A DNA stretch of 64,000 nucleotides. Source: Dimorphilus gyrociliatus (taxonomy: Eukaryota; Annelida; Polychaeta; Dinophilidae). The position numbers and the translations under genes are program-made. The stretch is taken from assembly GCA_904063045.1 (NCBI GenBank), contig CAJFCJ010000047.1, positions 1 to 64,000 on the forward strand, in the 5' to 3' direction. Under the pieces are notes generated by a model that worked only from the letters and a program-made list of their open reading frames with translations, was not told where the DNA came from and did no database searches. Positions within the stretch are counted from its first letter, which is position 1; every line of letters begins with the position of its first letter. Below are positions 11,488-24,275 of the stretch, in pieces.

Positions 11488-12310
11488 AATATATATTAAA
11501 CAGTATATTCTCTAAATTATAAGTGTGATATGCACTTTACTCTCTGTTGTGCAAGTATTAGAAGCCTTTGTAGTTCACATTTTAGAATTCATTTTTAATG
11601 ATATGAAAGAATTTTCAAGAGTTTGAACGCCAATAATAATTCTCTAGTAACATTGTACTGAATAACTGATTATTATTTCAATGTGTGATTATCTCTGTAA
11701 ACTACAATGTTATGTTTGTAAACATTTTATGGATTGAATCTGGGCTATTTTCAATTTTTTATTAGCCAATGTATTTTTAATGTGAGTTAGTCTGTAACCT
11801 CTTTTTATAAACTCTCTTTACAACTCTTTAATGAATACATTGCTATCAATTACTAATATTACAAAATATGACTAAATTTGTTGGTCTTTTTAAAAATAAA
11901 CAGTTAGTCTCTAGGCCTAATATATATTTTGTAAAATAATCTAGAGCTTTTTACATTCCGTTCAGTGTAATATCCTGGTTTGAAAAAATACCAATTGGAG
12001 AAAAGTATGGCATTACTCTTAAACAATTAACAATTGAATGTAAATCATAAAAACCGAAATGATTACATAACTTATTCGAAAGTGTAACAGTTTTATTTGA
12101 ATATTTTATAAAGTAACCATTCACTTACACGAGAACACCTTTCCAAAATCAATATAATCCACATTAATGAATCCTTTACTTTTGTCAATTAGATATAAAA
12201 TATCCAAGCCATTATTAACTTATTCAAAAGAGCGTCTATATCATCCAAAACAAAAAAACAGATCCGTCACTTAGTTGGTTTTTTCTCATATACAATAATT
12301 CAAGTAAAGG
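11488..12310. other. Intergenic, upstream of the DEG/ENaC gene
   Basis: AT-rich; no coding or repeat structure recognised. It must contain the channel gene promoter, but no distinct motif stands out. Confidence 0.4.
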
Positions 12311-14130
12311 ATGAAAACTGTAAATGGATTTTTAGAGAGCGAAACACCAAATAGAAAGATAGAAATGAAAGATATTGGGAATATTATATCAACACGTGTT
12401 CATACATTTTCTGAAAATGTTAGCATGATTGGATTAAGGTATACAACAAACAATGAAACTTCTATTATAAAAAGAATTTTATGGACAATTCTTTTACTAT
12501 TTGGATTCGGTTTTATGATTTACCAATTACAGGATCGTATCACTTATTTCCTAAGATACGAGAGAATCTCACAAACTGATAATGTTTATAATAATTTTCT
12601 CAGATTTCCAACAGTAACAATTTGCAATGAGAATAAATACTTCCGGTCAAAAGCAATTGCGCAAGGTTACTTTAAATATTTCCTAGGTATTTATAGCATA
12701 AATGGACAATTGTTTTTAATTGTTATAAGGTTTAGAAAAGGCTATGGCTCCTCTTTTTGATGTTTTAAAGAAACAGGCAAAGGAATTTAACATAACTGAA
12801 GAGAATAAATATTTATGGAATAATTCTTATTGGGATTGGGAAAAAGTTTACGAAAGTTTGGGACATTCTAAAACTGAAGCTCTTGTTTATGTATTATTGT
12901 CTGTTTTTTTGTACCAGTTTTCTAATGTCTTTTGTTTTTTTTTAAAACAAAACAGTGTTCATTTAGGCAATTACCATGCAATGGATTGAATTTTACAATT
13001 GTTCAAACGAACATGGGAGGATGTTTGCAATTCAATTCGGGTTTGAATATCTCTTATGTTTTTTAAGTGTCTTTTTTCTTATGTTGTTCTCTTCATAGAG
13101 GATTTTCATTATGAATCAAGATCAGCTGGAGCAGCCAATGGATTAACAGTATTTCTTTATATTGGTCAATCGGATTATTTTACTGCTAATTCCTTATCAT
13201 CCGGGTATCGTGTAAGTTTTAACCCGCTTGTTATTTTTATGTTTTTTGTTGAATGCGAGGAATAGGAAACCAAGTTAATCCAAAATAGATTTTAATTCAC
13301 GATTCAAAAGAAATTCCTGAGATGTTAGAAAAAGGATTTAAACTGTCACGTGGACAAGAGTATCTTCTTTCAACATCTTTACATAGTAAAAGATTATTGA
13401 GTCATCCATATGGAAATTGCAAGAAAAATAATAGCTATAGGCAAAGTAGTTGTTTTCGAAGGTGTTTTTCAGATAAAATGGCGGAGAGATGTAATTGTGT
13501 AACACCTGATCTGAATCGTAAATAATTTCTTTTTAATTTAGGCTAAAATTTCAGAAATAATTTTTGTTTACAGCTACAAAACCAACTAAAATCTGTGCTC
13601 CTTACAATTTATTATGTATTCAAAATAATTCTATGCTCTATATCAAAGAGGATATGGTGGCAAAGTGCTCTTGTCCAAATCAATGTTTTATTCAACGATA
13701 TGATACAATGATATCATCCGCACAGTTTGGAAATCATTATCTCCAACAAGTTGGAGATAATGATGGTGTTAGAAATTATATTTTAAATGATCTAATAGCA
13801 ATCAATATTTTCTATTCATCAATGATTTCTGAAGAGTTAACTGAAAAACCTGCATACACTTGGTTGGCACTTTTATCTGATGTTGGTGGAGCTTTTGGAC
13901 TAGTTCTTGGCTCAACAATTTTGACTTTATTTGAATTTTTTGACTTTTGTCTAACTGTTATTGTAGATATGATAGGATTAAAATATTTAAAAACAAAGTT
14001 AGTCTATTCTCAGATATTAGAATTTACTCTTTTCACTTTTTCTTATCTTATCTTCTTGTTTATCATACAGAATTCAACCGATAAAATGAAATTAATGTCA
14101 ATGGACTCGTCTAAAAACATTTTTCTGTAG
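12311..14130 (+). CDS. DEG/ENaC family sodium channel subunit (506 aa)
   Basis: Six exons: 12311-12686, 12730-12890, 12956-13040, 13099-13211, 13289-13517, 13574-14130; phases sum to 507 codons including stop. Two membrane segments (about residues 53-75 and 420-445) flank a large Cys-rich extracellular domain, with CSFRQLPCNGLNF, GGCLQFNSG, GAANGLTVFL and the Cys-rich CNCVTPD and CSCPNQCF stretches typical of the family. The pore segment ends in the GxS filter (LGST in LVLGSTILTLFE). The N-terminal His-Gly gating motif appears as SMIGLRY, so the His is replaced. It should form a trimeric cation channel, perhaps peptide-, acid- or mechano-gated. The subfamily cannot be assigned by eye. Confidence 0.9.
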
Positions 14131-14844
14131 AAAATTCATGCTTTTGAAAGCCTCTTCTTTCATTATTTATTGGACATTGTTCTCTATTCACAATGATTCT
14201 ACAAAGTCATTCAACTCTTCTTGTGAGATGACAGAAAAACAACATTCACAAATCTACAAATTGTATTATCTCTATTAAAAACGGTAAAACATTGCAATTT
14301 TGTTTTTTGCAAATGTTTTTATACCTGTTACTATAAATACAGTTTACCAGTTTACAGAGACTTTAAGTAGAACACATACCAAACATTGTAATATTAGAGT
14401 CAATTGACATGGTTTAGCAATATATTATATAAAATAACTGCTATTGTCATAAAACTTTGCATTAATAAACAATTTCTTATTATCACCCAAATTTTCAGGT
14501 TTTACATAATATATGAAATAATCTGCATTCATAAACTGCATAACTGTAAAGTAAATTTTTAAAATGTTATAGATATTTTATGATATACAAACATCTCCTC
14601 ATGTAATTTTGAAAAAAAAAACAGTTCACCATCTATAAAGTATTGATCAGTACTTTTAACAGCCACACACTAATTTTTGATTAATACACATCTATTTTTC
14701 CATTTTGTAGAGCATTTTCTTTTCGTACAATTGAAAGAATGTGCTATTTTATTACATGTAATTTACATGTAAAAATGCCAAATGGTAAAAGGATGATTAT
14801 AGATAGTAGAAAATGTTTAAAAATAACTCTGCTTTTCCTATTTC
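14131..14844. other. No gene recognised
   Basis: AT-rich spacer after the DEG/ENaC stop; nothing supported. Confidence 0.45.
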
Positions 14845-15149
14845 CAGGAAATTATCACATATACTTCTACATATACTTCTACAATATGGGGATCTCATTA
14901 CAAACTTGTGGATGGCATTGAAGAATGCTTTAGTGTTTGTTCTACAGAGATTCTTTGCAGTTTTCTTTCCTTTTCTTTAAAGATAAATGCAAAGTAATTT
15001 CTTTTCTTATTTAACTATTTTTATTTTTAGAGCATTTGAACATCATATAAATGGTAATACATGCTTTTTAAAGAAAGATTTTCTAGCCCAAGGACGCAAT
15101 CCATCATATGACACATATGTTAAAAATTATGAAGATAATGATTGTATTT
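14845..15149 (+). pseudogene. PAN-domain protein fragment (3' exons)
   Basis: Two exon-like blocks, about 14850-14979 and 15032-15149. They read WGSHYKLVDGIEECFSVC, then FEHHINGNTCFLKKDFLAQG, ending NYEDNDCI before a TAA. The cysteine spacing (C-x3-C-x5-C, later C-F-L-K) matches the second PAN domain of the 24660 and 52857 genes. No in-phase signal-peptide exon could be joined, so this is either a truncated copy or a gene whose 5' exons I cannot resolve. Confidence 0.45.
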
Positions 15150-15901
15150 AAACCTACATAATTAGAATAAAAAATAAAATGAAAAATTTTTTTGCATTGT
15201 CACTTTATCAATGATCTAGTAGTCAAAATCAAAGGTAATTTCTACATTTATCTTCTTTCAAATATCTTCATTTTTCAATAAAGGTTTAGGTCTTAAAGTT
15301 AGGTTTTGTAAAGGTTTCCAGGATTCTAGGTTTTTATCTTCTAAACTAAATCTCATTTTTTTTACATTCAGGAAGATAAGATTCAAATATATTAGGCCTT
15401 TTGAAATCTCTAAAATGAACAGCAATTTTCATTACCAGAAATATTATAGTGATAAAAAAAAACCTTTTCTGAGCTACAAGAGGTGAAATATATCAATGAG
15501 TAGAGGGAATTGTGTAATTTAGGCTTATTTTATTTTTAGTGTTTAAAGGATTTAATCTTAATTGATATAATAATTTAATAAATGGATTAATTTGATTTCT
15601 TACCAGTCTTTAATCTACCATTTTAAAACCGAATAATCTGTTAAATACTAAAACTTTTGCCGCTCTTCAACTAATCTATTGATGATTTGTACCAAACTCT
15701 TTTAAAAAAACATTACTATTAATGTTTGTCATTCTATATTTAAAATATTCTGATTTTTCTATATCTGTTCTTATCTCCTTATCATCCCCTCTCTCCTTAA
15801 TCTTCTACTAAAATGTATGAATCATTTATGCTAAAGCGAATGAAATGATTTTGTGTTTTCTCTTGAATACATAAATTAATACTTTTACAATTTTATTTCT
15901 A
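15150..15901. other. No gene recognised
   Basis: AT-rich spacer between the PAN fragment and the 3' end of the receptor gene; nothing supported. Confidence 0.45.
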
Positions 15902-18900
15902 TCATAATAAATTATATTTCCGGTTTGTTAAAAGTTTTTTAACCAACTTTCCGAAACTTTTTACATCTTCTCGGAAATTTTCAATGCTTCCATTTCTCAG
16001 ATATCTCGATGATAAAATGAATAAGCTTCCTCCACTACCATTCTAAATTGAGAAAGAAATTTTCACGCTACGTTTCTCACATTCAAATATTTATTGTAAA
16101 CAATCACTCATACTACTCACAATGAAATATATATTTTCCAGTGTAACATCTCCTTCAAAATGTAAATCAGACATGTGTGCTGTACTCAAATTGTTGCAAA
16201 TATCTTTCAAGATTTTAGTAACATTATTAAAATGATAGAAAGATTTCTTTCTTCTTAAATCATCTAAACTCTTTACTAGACCATTCTGTTTTAGGTGTAG
16301 TTCATTCATTCTAAAGTATAATAAATCTAACACAAAGAGAAGATAATTAAAATGTTAATTCAACAAACAACATGACAAATATACATTTGCTATTTTTCTC
16401 TTCTAAAGCATTATCAACTCTGCTCTGTCTGTAAAAAATATATAAAAAAAACTGCAAAATATATCCCTAAATGCCTTATATTTACATTCTCTTCTCTCTC
16501 TTTCTCTTCACAGATGAATAGTATGATTTTCCATCACGGAGAGTGTAGAGTAGAGGATTTATCACGGAATTTAATGGCAACGTAATAATCACTATAGAAA
16601 CGTAGATATCCTTCTTTACGACCAGGTTAAAGAATGCAGAGTACACTCCTAATTTGTTAGATAAAATGAGAAATATCATAATTTTAACCTTAGCAAATAC
16701 TTAACCTAAAACAGAAATGGGAAACCAACAACAAAGATTTGATATAACAATGAAAAAGGCATTTAATTTAAACTTTTTCTGTTGACTTTTAAATTGATCT
16801 TCCTTAATCAATTTTCTTCCAATAAGTGTCTCTCTCCAAATTCTTACATATAATCCAATGATTAATAGACATATTGCAGAGATTGATATTCCAAAGATCA
16901 CAAATGAGAATAGCCAACCTTCAATTTTCTCACTCGACATGTAAAGGGTAAAACATACTGGACTTCTTGAGTAGTATGTCTGCAATTTGTTTGTCAGTTA
17001 AAAAATTATTCATTACTCTATTATTTTTCCATACTTCATAGATAAACAATGGAAAAGTAGAGATAAATGCTGATAAAATGAATACAAATGTCACCAGCAA
17101 TAATACTCTATTTTTTGTAAAGATTCTCTTGAAAGGATAAATAATGATAACATATCTTTCTATGGTAATGAGAAGAAGACTAAGGGATGAGAGTAGAATA
17201 GACCAACTGCAAAACCATCCCAGAATTATGCAGAAAAGACTATTTCTCCAATCATAGTCATTTTCAATATAATTTTGTCTGAAAAATAAATCAACACTTC
17301 CAACAATAATCAAATAGATTGACATACAAAAATCAGCGAGTGACAAACTCAAATGAAACCAATTTTTCTGTTTCTTAGAGAGAATTCCTCTGAAAATCAA
17401 TGATAAACAATTTTCAATGAAGCCAACTACTGCAAATATCCACAAAATTGAACGAAGAGAATCAGATTCTAGTAGATCTGTACAAGAATTGAATAGAGAT
17501 TTTGTTGGATGACAATCTCTTATGTTTTTGGAATATTGCCAAGAAAAACAGCAAAATGAGAAATATTCACTGTACAATACTTCCAATGATTGCAAAGGTT
17601 TTATTAATAAACTCTTATACTTTAACGGTAGTTTTGTACTTTTCAAAGATAATCTCTTCAGATTTGAAAGAGGAGAGAATGCATTCTTACTAAAATCATG
17701 AATATGTGAAAAATCAATAATTAGAATTCTGAGTTGTTTCAAATTCAAAAAGAATTTTTCACTCAAATAAGAGATGTCTGTAAATGTGAAATTGATAAAC
17801 ATCAAATATGGCGATTTTCTTAATGAAGTTTCAATGTTTGTCTTGATAATTCCACGATTTATGACCAAATTTTGAAGATTAATCATTGGACTGGAAAAGA
17901 TAAGAGATAAATTGAAATCCTTACAGTTGATTAGAGAAAGATATGCAAGATTTGGATATGTTTTTGATATAGTAAAATTGAATAGTGTAGAATTATGGAA
18001 TGATAGAAAAGTTGTTGAAAAGTCTTTTAAGGATGGAAAATTTACAAATGTTGATTTGTGATAAATTTCAATTTTTTTAAATTTGGCAAACAATATTGGA
18101 GTTGGATGATTTAAGACATTTTTAAATGAACATTGAATTGAATAGAAGTGACTGCAAATACAATGATTAGGGCATGTTGCATTAAAATCGCAATATAATT
18201 CATCTGTGCCCATTTGGCAATCAATAATGTGATTGCAGATGTCACTCAATGGAATAAATGTTCTCTCATTCTTGCACTTAAGATATCCTCTGGGAAAAAA
18301 CTGGTCTTTTGAATTGAGATTAATTAGATTTGAATGATAGATTCAAAACTGTACTATTTTTACCGCAATTTTGTTCATCATCGTAGTGAATACAATGCAC
18401 AATTCCGTCACATACTTGCTTTATAGAAATGCAGTATCCACCTAATTTACATAAATACTGTCCATAAGGGCAGACTGTTTTACTGCAATTTTCCAGTTCA
18501 AGAAAGGGATAATGGACTTTTGTTAAAAGATTTCCCATTGAATTGTATTCAACTCTACATCTATATTTTTCAGATCTACGAAATTTAGAGCAGTCATTAG
18601 CATCGTAACTACTCAACGATTCGCAAACAGATTGTTTTTCATCTTCTCTATCAAGACAATTGATTTGAAAATCACAAACTCTCCTGTTTGGTATACATCT
18701 ATTATCGCAATTATAGGCCTTGTATTTTTTACAATCATCTAGAAATGTTATATTATTAGTTTGTCTCTTGTTTTTAATAAGAAATTCAAATTGTAACCTT
18801 GTCTTGCTGTCAATGATGTACCGCATTTTTCATCACTTCCATCAAAACAGTGCTTTTCATCATCACAAATCAATTTCTCAGGAATACATTGACCATTGTC

Positions 18901-21580
18901 GCACCTGTAAAAAAGTTTTTTTTTTTTAAATGTTTCAGAATGTTCAATGTCAAGGTCATTTACCTATTTTCTTTGTCATTACATTGAAGCCTTTCTGAAA
19001 ATACGATAAAAAGTATATGAAATGTTTAATTTGCAGTTGTTTCGGTTTTTGTCTTCCTACCGCAATTCAATTCGTCCAATTTATTAGGACAATCATTGAT
19101 ATAATCGCATACAAATTGATTTAAGATTGTAGTATTTTCATTGCAGTAGAATAGATTTCCAATTGTTGAGCAATTGGCCTCATCTTCCCCAGAGAAGCAA
19201 TCTTTTCTTCCATCGCAAACACTAATAGAATTAATACAAATCTTATCTTTCCTACATTGAAACAAGTTGATTGGACAATCCATAAAATCTTTATTTTCTG
19301 TATCATTCGTCAAGGAAAAGTTAAATGTATCTGTTAAATCATTTATGGTATGATCACGTGACAAATGAGAAGAATGTAAAGGAAAAGTTTGTAATAAAAT
19401 TTCGGAGAACTTACAAGGTATCTTACAAAAATTGTCAGTAATTATCTTCTTATCGCAGTTTAATGAGGTTATTGAGTAAGCTACATGCTTTATTTGGATC
19501 CCTTCAGCATAATAACATTGTGAGTATTCTTTGTGATGGAAATACTCTCGAAAACGTTTGGAAAGTGAAAGTTGTAGACATTTTCTAAAGAATCTGCCGA
19601 AAGAGAAAAGAGAGATTATTTGTTTGTAAAAGAAAAAAATATGGAACAAATGTTTGCCAAACTTTAAATCAAAATTTAATGTAAAACCATAAAACTTGTA
19701 GGGTTTTCCATCACTGAATAGAAGATTTCTATACCCTTTTGAATCATTGAGTACTTGAAATTCTTTTCAGAAAATCTTGCATTTAAACATGCAGTATACA
19801 AATAGCTCTATATAAAAATATTTTGTATATACTTCCTGGTACAATCTTCATGTTTGCAAATGCACTATATTCAATTCCCTGAGATAAATCAGAGAGAAAT
19901 TTGAAATCATCACTGGAATAGTATGATAGAGTTGAGTTTCTCTTTTTACATTCCTCTGATGCCTTATTTATAGATAATGGGCGATGATAGGTAATTTGGA
20001 TATAGCAACCGCCATGGATAATATAGGCTTGAGGATCCAGGCAGAAAAATTCTTGAAAAGAAAGCATAAATGATAGAAGAAGAATTTATATTGATACACT
20101 ACTCTCATTATGATTACATTCCAGTATATATTTTCCAAATAGGTCATAGAAAAATCCTCTTTTACTGTTTGCAACAAAATGACTTAATAAATACCAAGAG
20201 TAGTTTGTCAAAAATTTTCAAAATACAAACCCTCCGTAGGAATAATTCAGTGAAATGTTACACTGAGTAATGTCACCAATATTTGGACAATTTATGGAAA
20301 ATGCATGCTCCCTATGTATTCTTAGATTAGATGAAGATTTTTCTGCTTTTAGCCTACCATTCTTAAATCCCAATGATCTACAAATGTTTAAAATCTCAAA
20401 GCTCTTAAGATTTTGCGGAATTGATCTAAGCCAAGAAAGGCCATGAAACATGATTAATGATCCTGCAAAAGACCCGCTTTTTGGCTGGTCTTTGCTTGTT
20501 GATAAAATAAAACTGGTATCAGTTCTATAAAGCATAAAAGTATTATCTGAAAAATTGAATATTCAACTATTCAGTATATATATATATATATATATTCGTA
20601 AAGTGTATTCAATTACCTTGTATTGTAGTGGCTGCCCCACATTCTACTGCAAATGTGGTACCCCTTTTGAATCCATCATGAAATTTACATCCACCATACA
20701 ACTCATATGTCCAACTGCAAGACTGCAAACAAGGAACTAGAAAATTTTCTAAATGATAGCTAACTTGTGGGCATCTATTGGAAAAGTGTGGTCTAAAAGA
20801 GTGTAGAACATGAGGGTTTGGTAATCTATTCCTTCCGCCAAGTCTGCAAATCATTTGACCAATTTCTCTTGATTCAAGTACATTTATAAAGATAATTGGA
20901 AAATGGCCAAAAGTTTTTGATAAAAAAATGTAAGATATTTTATCAGTAAGATTTTTTTGAAAGATAAATAATTTGTGAAAATCTGACATAAACTCCACTG
21001 AAAGATCTGCAAATCAAAATTATTGCTGTGTAGACTGATAACTAATAGAGTATACAGACTACTCAACCTTTGAGATCATTTTTTTCGCATTCCAACACCT
21101 TTGAGGAAAAAGATATATCACTCCTTTCCTCTTTGGAGAATTCCAAAAATTTTACAATAGTTCCATTGACAAGCTCTACAGCAATATTTTGCTGTTCAAC
21201 AATTAAAGATTGCCTATTATTCTTGTAAAATAGTACTTGATGGCAAATGTTACCAGTTGTAACATTTGCCTTCCAGGAGGCTATAAATGTTTTTCGATTG
21301 TGTCTAACAGCGATGTCGTACAACTCACGATGACGAGATGATCGAATAGCAAATAAAACTGCATTAGGAAAGAAAGAAAGAAAGAATTAATGTAAAAAAC
21401 ATGTGAATAATACCATTTTTTTCTTACATGGAAAATCTATTTTAAAACATTTTAGACAAAAAGACGCAGTACGGAAATTTTTTACTTGAATCTCTTTTCT
21501 TTTTCAAACAGCGAAAGTATACAATAATATTTGAAAATAGAGTTTAAATATTTGAAAATCTTACAAAACGTGTTGGCCAT
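15902..21580 (-). CDS. Composite receptor: SRCR x2, C-type lectin-like, LDLa x6, LRR, 7TM, kinase-like tail (about 1518 aa)
   Basis: Seventeen exons: 21580-21565, 21358-21068, 21006-20617, 20546-20231, 20164-20103, 20051-19833, 19762-19663, 19593-19061, 18994-18964, 18904-18798, 18738-18364, 18305-17017, 16979-16706, 16648-16486, 16428-16385, 16326-16121, 16042-15902. Phases sum exactly to 1519 codons. Order: SRCR-like (about 105-232 and 233-355), C-type lectin-like (359-500), six LDLa (575-850), LRRs with a Cys-rich cap (855-1060), 7TM (1098-1375) with LSLADF, ERY, CWFP and NPLLY motifs, then a tail with EGDVTLENI and DVKSFG resembling degenerate kinase catalytic-loop and subdomain IX. LDLa-LRR-7TM is the relaxin-receptor/GRL101 plan, so G-protein signalling at the plasma membrane is likely. 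Least certain: the 16-nt first exon (no good signal peptide; 21646-22056 may supply it) and the tail. Confidence 0.8.
16429..16485 (-). other. 57-nt intron containing an alternative receptor stop codon
   Basis: If retained, a TAA at 16482-16484 ends the receptor just after KRKREKR. If removed (GTAAAT..TTACAG), the frame continues into the kinase-like tail. Its length matches the neighbouring introns (57-59 nt). Confidence 0.6.
20575..20596. repeat. TA microsatellite inside a receptor intron
   Basis: Alternating TA tract within the intron between exons 3 and 4 of the composite receptor. Confidence 0.6.
21365..21382. repeat. GAAA microsatellite
   Basis: Repeated GAAA in the receptor's first intron; on the coding strand it forms the pyrimidine tract before the acceptor. 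Confidence 0.6.
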
Positions 21581-21645
21581 TTTCGTAGAGTAGTATCACT
21601 GATAAGTTCGCTGAAAGTTTTTTTTTTAGTTTTTTGACAAAAAAA

Positions 21646-22056
21646 TTATGGAGAACAACAGGAAATATCCCATGCCTTTGCTGCCATGACTTTAGCATAC
21701 TTCCTGTTCACCTCCTTATCAAATTTCTCACCATTCTCATGATTACAAGCTTCAGCATTAAAATGAATGTCATCATAGCCAAGAGTAATACACAATCCAA
21801 CATGAAACTCTTGTTTTATACCAGGTCCAAAAGCAACACCAATCTCCCTCTCTTCCATTGATTTGATAGTGACAAGTACTCTGCCATAAACTGATACTCT
21901 ATCTTCCTTTATTGTTCTCAATGAGTAAATTATACTTGTATCATTTAGATGATCAGATAACAATTTTCCTTGATAAGAACACCCAAAACTGCTGATAACT
22001 GATATTGCAAAGTTACAAAATACATATAGAATTAACCATCCAAAAAATTTAATCAT
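21646..22056 (-). CDS. Small secreted protein, family unknown (136 aa), or 5' exon of the receptor
   Basis: Single open frame with a strong signal peptide (MIKFFGWLILYVFCNF..). The mature part has five cysteines (GCSY, GLC, EAC, SCC) and many beta-prone segments (VYGRVLVTIKS, IGVAFGPG). No family is recognised. It lies only about 65 nt upstream of the receptor's first exon on the same strand. It could be an independent gene, or it could supply the receptor's missing signal peptide. One splice path via a donor inside AGGAAGTATGC reaches 21610 in frame but then needs a weak donor. Confidence 0.5.
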   Translation of the reverse strand: MIKFFGWLILYVFCNFAISVISSFGCSYQGKLLSDHLNDTSIIYSLRTIKEDRVSVYGRVLVTIKSMEEREIGVAFGPGIKQEFHVGLCITLGYDDIHFNAEACNHENGEKFDKEVNRKYAKVMAAKAWDISCCSP

Positions 22057-23009
22057 TTCAATTGTTTTTAGAAAGCAGAAAAGTCTTCATTGTAACAAAT
22101 ATTTTTTGCCATTTTTTTTAAATACCTGAAAAAATTCACCTGTACAGTAAATTATAAATAATAACCAGTTAAATAGATATATTACTGCAACACATCTCAC
22201 AAAATAGATATCTAATACTACTTATCTACAGTAAGGATAGGTAAGACAAACTGATTGTAATAGATATAGGCCTATTACAAGTTATATAGTCATTCAGCTG
22301 AGTTGATGTCTCAATTTGTTTGTCTGTTTCCTGTTGTTATCTATAGCTATTAATAAATTATTTATTATTTGTTCAAGAATTGCTGAACAAATTGATGATT
22401 TTATTAAAATTAGTATCATAAAGGAGTTACGGAAGAACAATTAAAGAATTTACATCAAATCCTTTTGCAGTTTTGCATGGTGGGCATTTTCAACACTGGG
22501 TGTCTTATAAAGGAGTATTGAATTCATTCAACAATTTTCTAAACTGATTGATTAATATTTAGGTTTAGGCAAGGCATTCAAAAATGTCAACAAAAAATTA
22601 AAGAGAAAAACTACTTTTTTAAATGAATAATTAACAGTAGCCTTTCTTTAAGTGTGCAAAAAGAAAAAATGAGAAAAGAGTAAAAATTTTCAGTGTAGAA
22701 AAGACTTCATATCAGTACTGTATACCAAATGGTAACAGTTGACTATTATTGACTTATGGATCAGTTTCAAACATGGGAGCAAATTCGTCATTTTAAATGA
22801 TCATTTAAGAAACTAAAGACAAATTAGCCAAGCATATATGTCATAGTTCGAGTGCTCAACTAAAATCCCTTTTGCAACTATATCTTTTTAAAGGTTACCA
22901 GGTCATTAATCTTGTGTCCCCTATTTTGCATTTTTACCATAACCCTAACCCAACTTTTTAGTACCTAACATTCAGTTTGGCCTTGACATAGACTGATATC
23001 AATGAAATT
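22057..23009. other. Intergenic with a MITE scrap
   Basis: No gene. Around 22900-22990, inverted, is a piece of the MITE family (ataaccctaaccca block). The 22990-23022 segment (gactgatatcaatgaaattg) recurs at 43352-43385. Confidence 0.45.
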
Positions 23010-23210
23010 GAATTTTTCCTAAAATAATATTGTTCACTTCATCTTGGCTCTTGTTTAACATCTCGCATTTCGCAAAATATCTTTCAATTTCTTGGATGGC
23101 AACATTTTAGATCCATCTTGCTTGTAGCACAGCATAGCCTCTCAGATCGTTCTTTTGCAAAAGCTTCTTGCAAGTAGAGGACAAAAATGTTTAACTCAGT
23201 CTTGAATGGT
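23010..23210 (-). pseudogene. Tc1-like transposase relic
   Basis: Minus-strand fragments read KERSERLCCATSKMDLK and CCHPRN, paralleling the better preserved relic at 41345-41585 (CVATSKPALKPCHPRNRKAF). Frame broken. Confidence 0.5.
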
Positions 23211-23551
23211 TAATGACATGTGAAGACTAAATATTAATAATGCTTTTAGAAATCATAAATCAAAAGCCATTTCTGACATTTCTTGCCATTGTGTAAAAAA
23301 ATTCTCACCCTTTATGAGGCTTTATATAATTTAAATTCATTTAGATTTTTATGAAAAGATCATGACAAATGTACGAATTTTTTAACAAAAAGACTGATTT
23401 TTATAAAATAGTTTCATATTATTTATTGTAAAGACAAATAATATGACTTTCCCATAAGAAAAATATTTAAAAAGTTAACCCAATGTTCGTCAAAGTTGTT
23501 CCAAAAAAAAATTATAAGCAAAATACGTGATATTCGTCCAACGCCAATATT

Positions 23552-24275
23552 TTACCAAGATATACCTGAACATGAAGGAGAAGGTGGTGGGAAAGAAGGA
23601 AATTGAGAGAAACTATATTAAGATATTAAACTCACCTTGGACTGAATTTGCAACTTTTTCATTCATTTCCATAGTCATTTTGAAATGCTTCATGGCGTTT
23701 TGATTAAAAGGATACAAATATATCAACCAGTTTTCACTATAGTTATTTGACAGTAAAGTTAAAAATAGTTGAATTTTAATTGATATTCAACAAATATTTT
23801 AGTGTTTGATACAAATGATAACACACTCTCCAAAATTCAAATTGTTTTTCTATAGAAATCGGAGTTTTCACAATGCTATTAATTCTATCATCAGTTTGAG
23901 TTCTTACTAAATTATGAGCGGCAATAAGAAATCTTTCATATCTATTTTCATTATTGTAGTAATCAGTTTTATGTATCTTGAAATATCTGTCTGTAAAACA
24001 AATACAAAAATTTTTGGTGTTATTTATGTATTAAAACAATACCAGTTACTAATCCAATAGCTCTTTTACTTTTATCAGACATTTGCCATACATTTAATGT
24101 CCTGAAGAAAGTATTAGATTTGAATCTATAATATCATCCAACCAATTAGAACCATATTTTGAAGTCATATAACTCACTTCCAATTGGCGTCAACACAAAA
24201 CGTACTAAAGTGAGACAAATAAGCACTAACTACAAACTTTACGACTGTTGAATGAATTTTTGTAAAATTGTTCAT
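23552..24275 (-). CDS. Small secreted protein, family unknown (145 aa)
   Basis: Five exons: 24275-24178, 24101-24043, 23990-23825, 23736-23636, 23565-23552; phases sum to 146 codons. The N-terminus (MNNFTKIHSTVVKFVVSAYL) is a probable, not ideal, signal peptide or anchor, followed by TFCVDANWKTLNVW. The rest is charged and aromatic (RYFKIHKTDYYNNENRYERF, then FEFWR, WLIYLYPFN) with only one mature cysteine. It ends QGISW. No domain recognised. It sits on the same strand between the receptor cluster and the double-PAN gene. Reading through the third intron would give a shorter C-terminus (LKYLLNIN), so that junction is the weakest. Confidence 0.5.

Noticed and set aside
14739-14921. 60-codon + frame
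   Set aside because: Wrong frame relative to the PAN exon that overlaps it; contains an intron-like segment.
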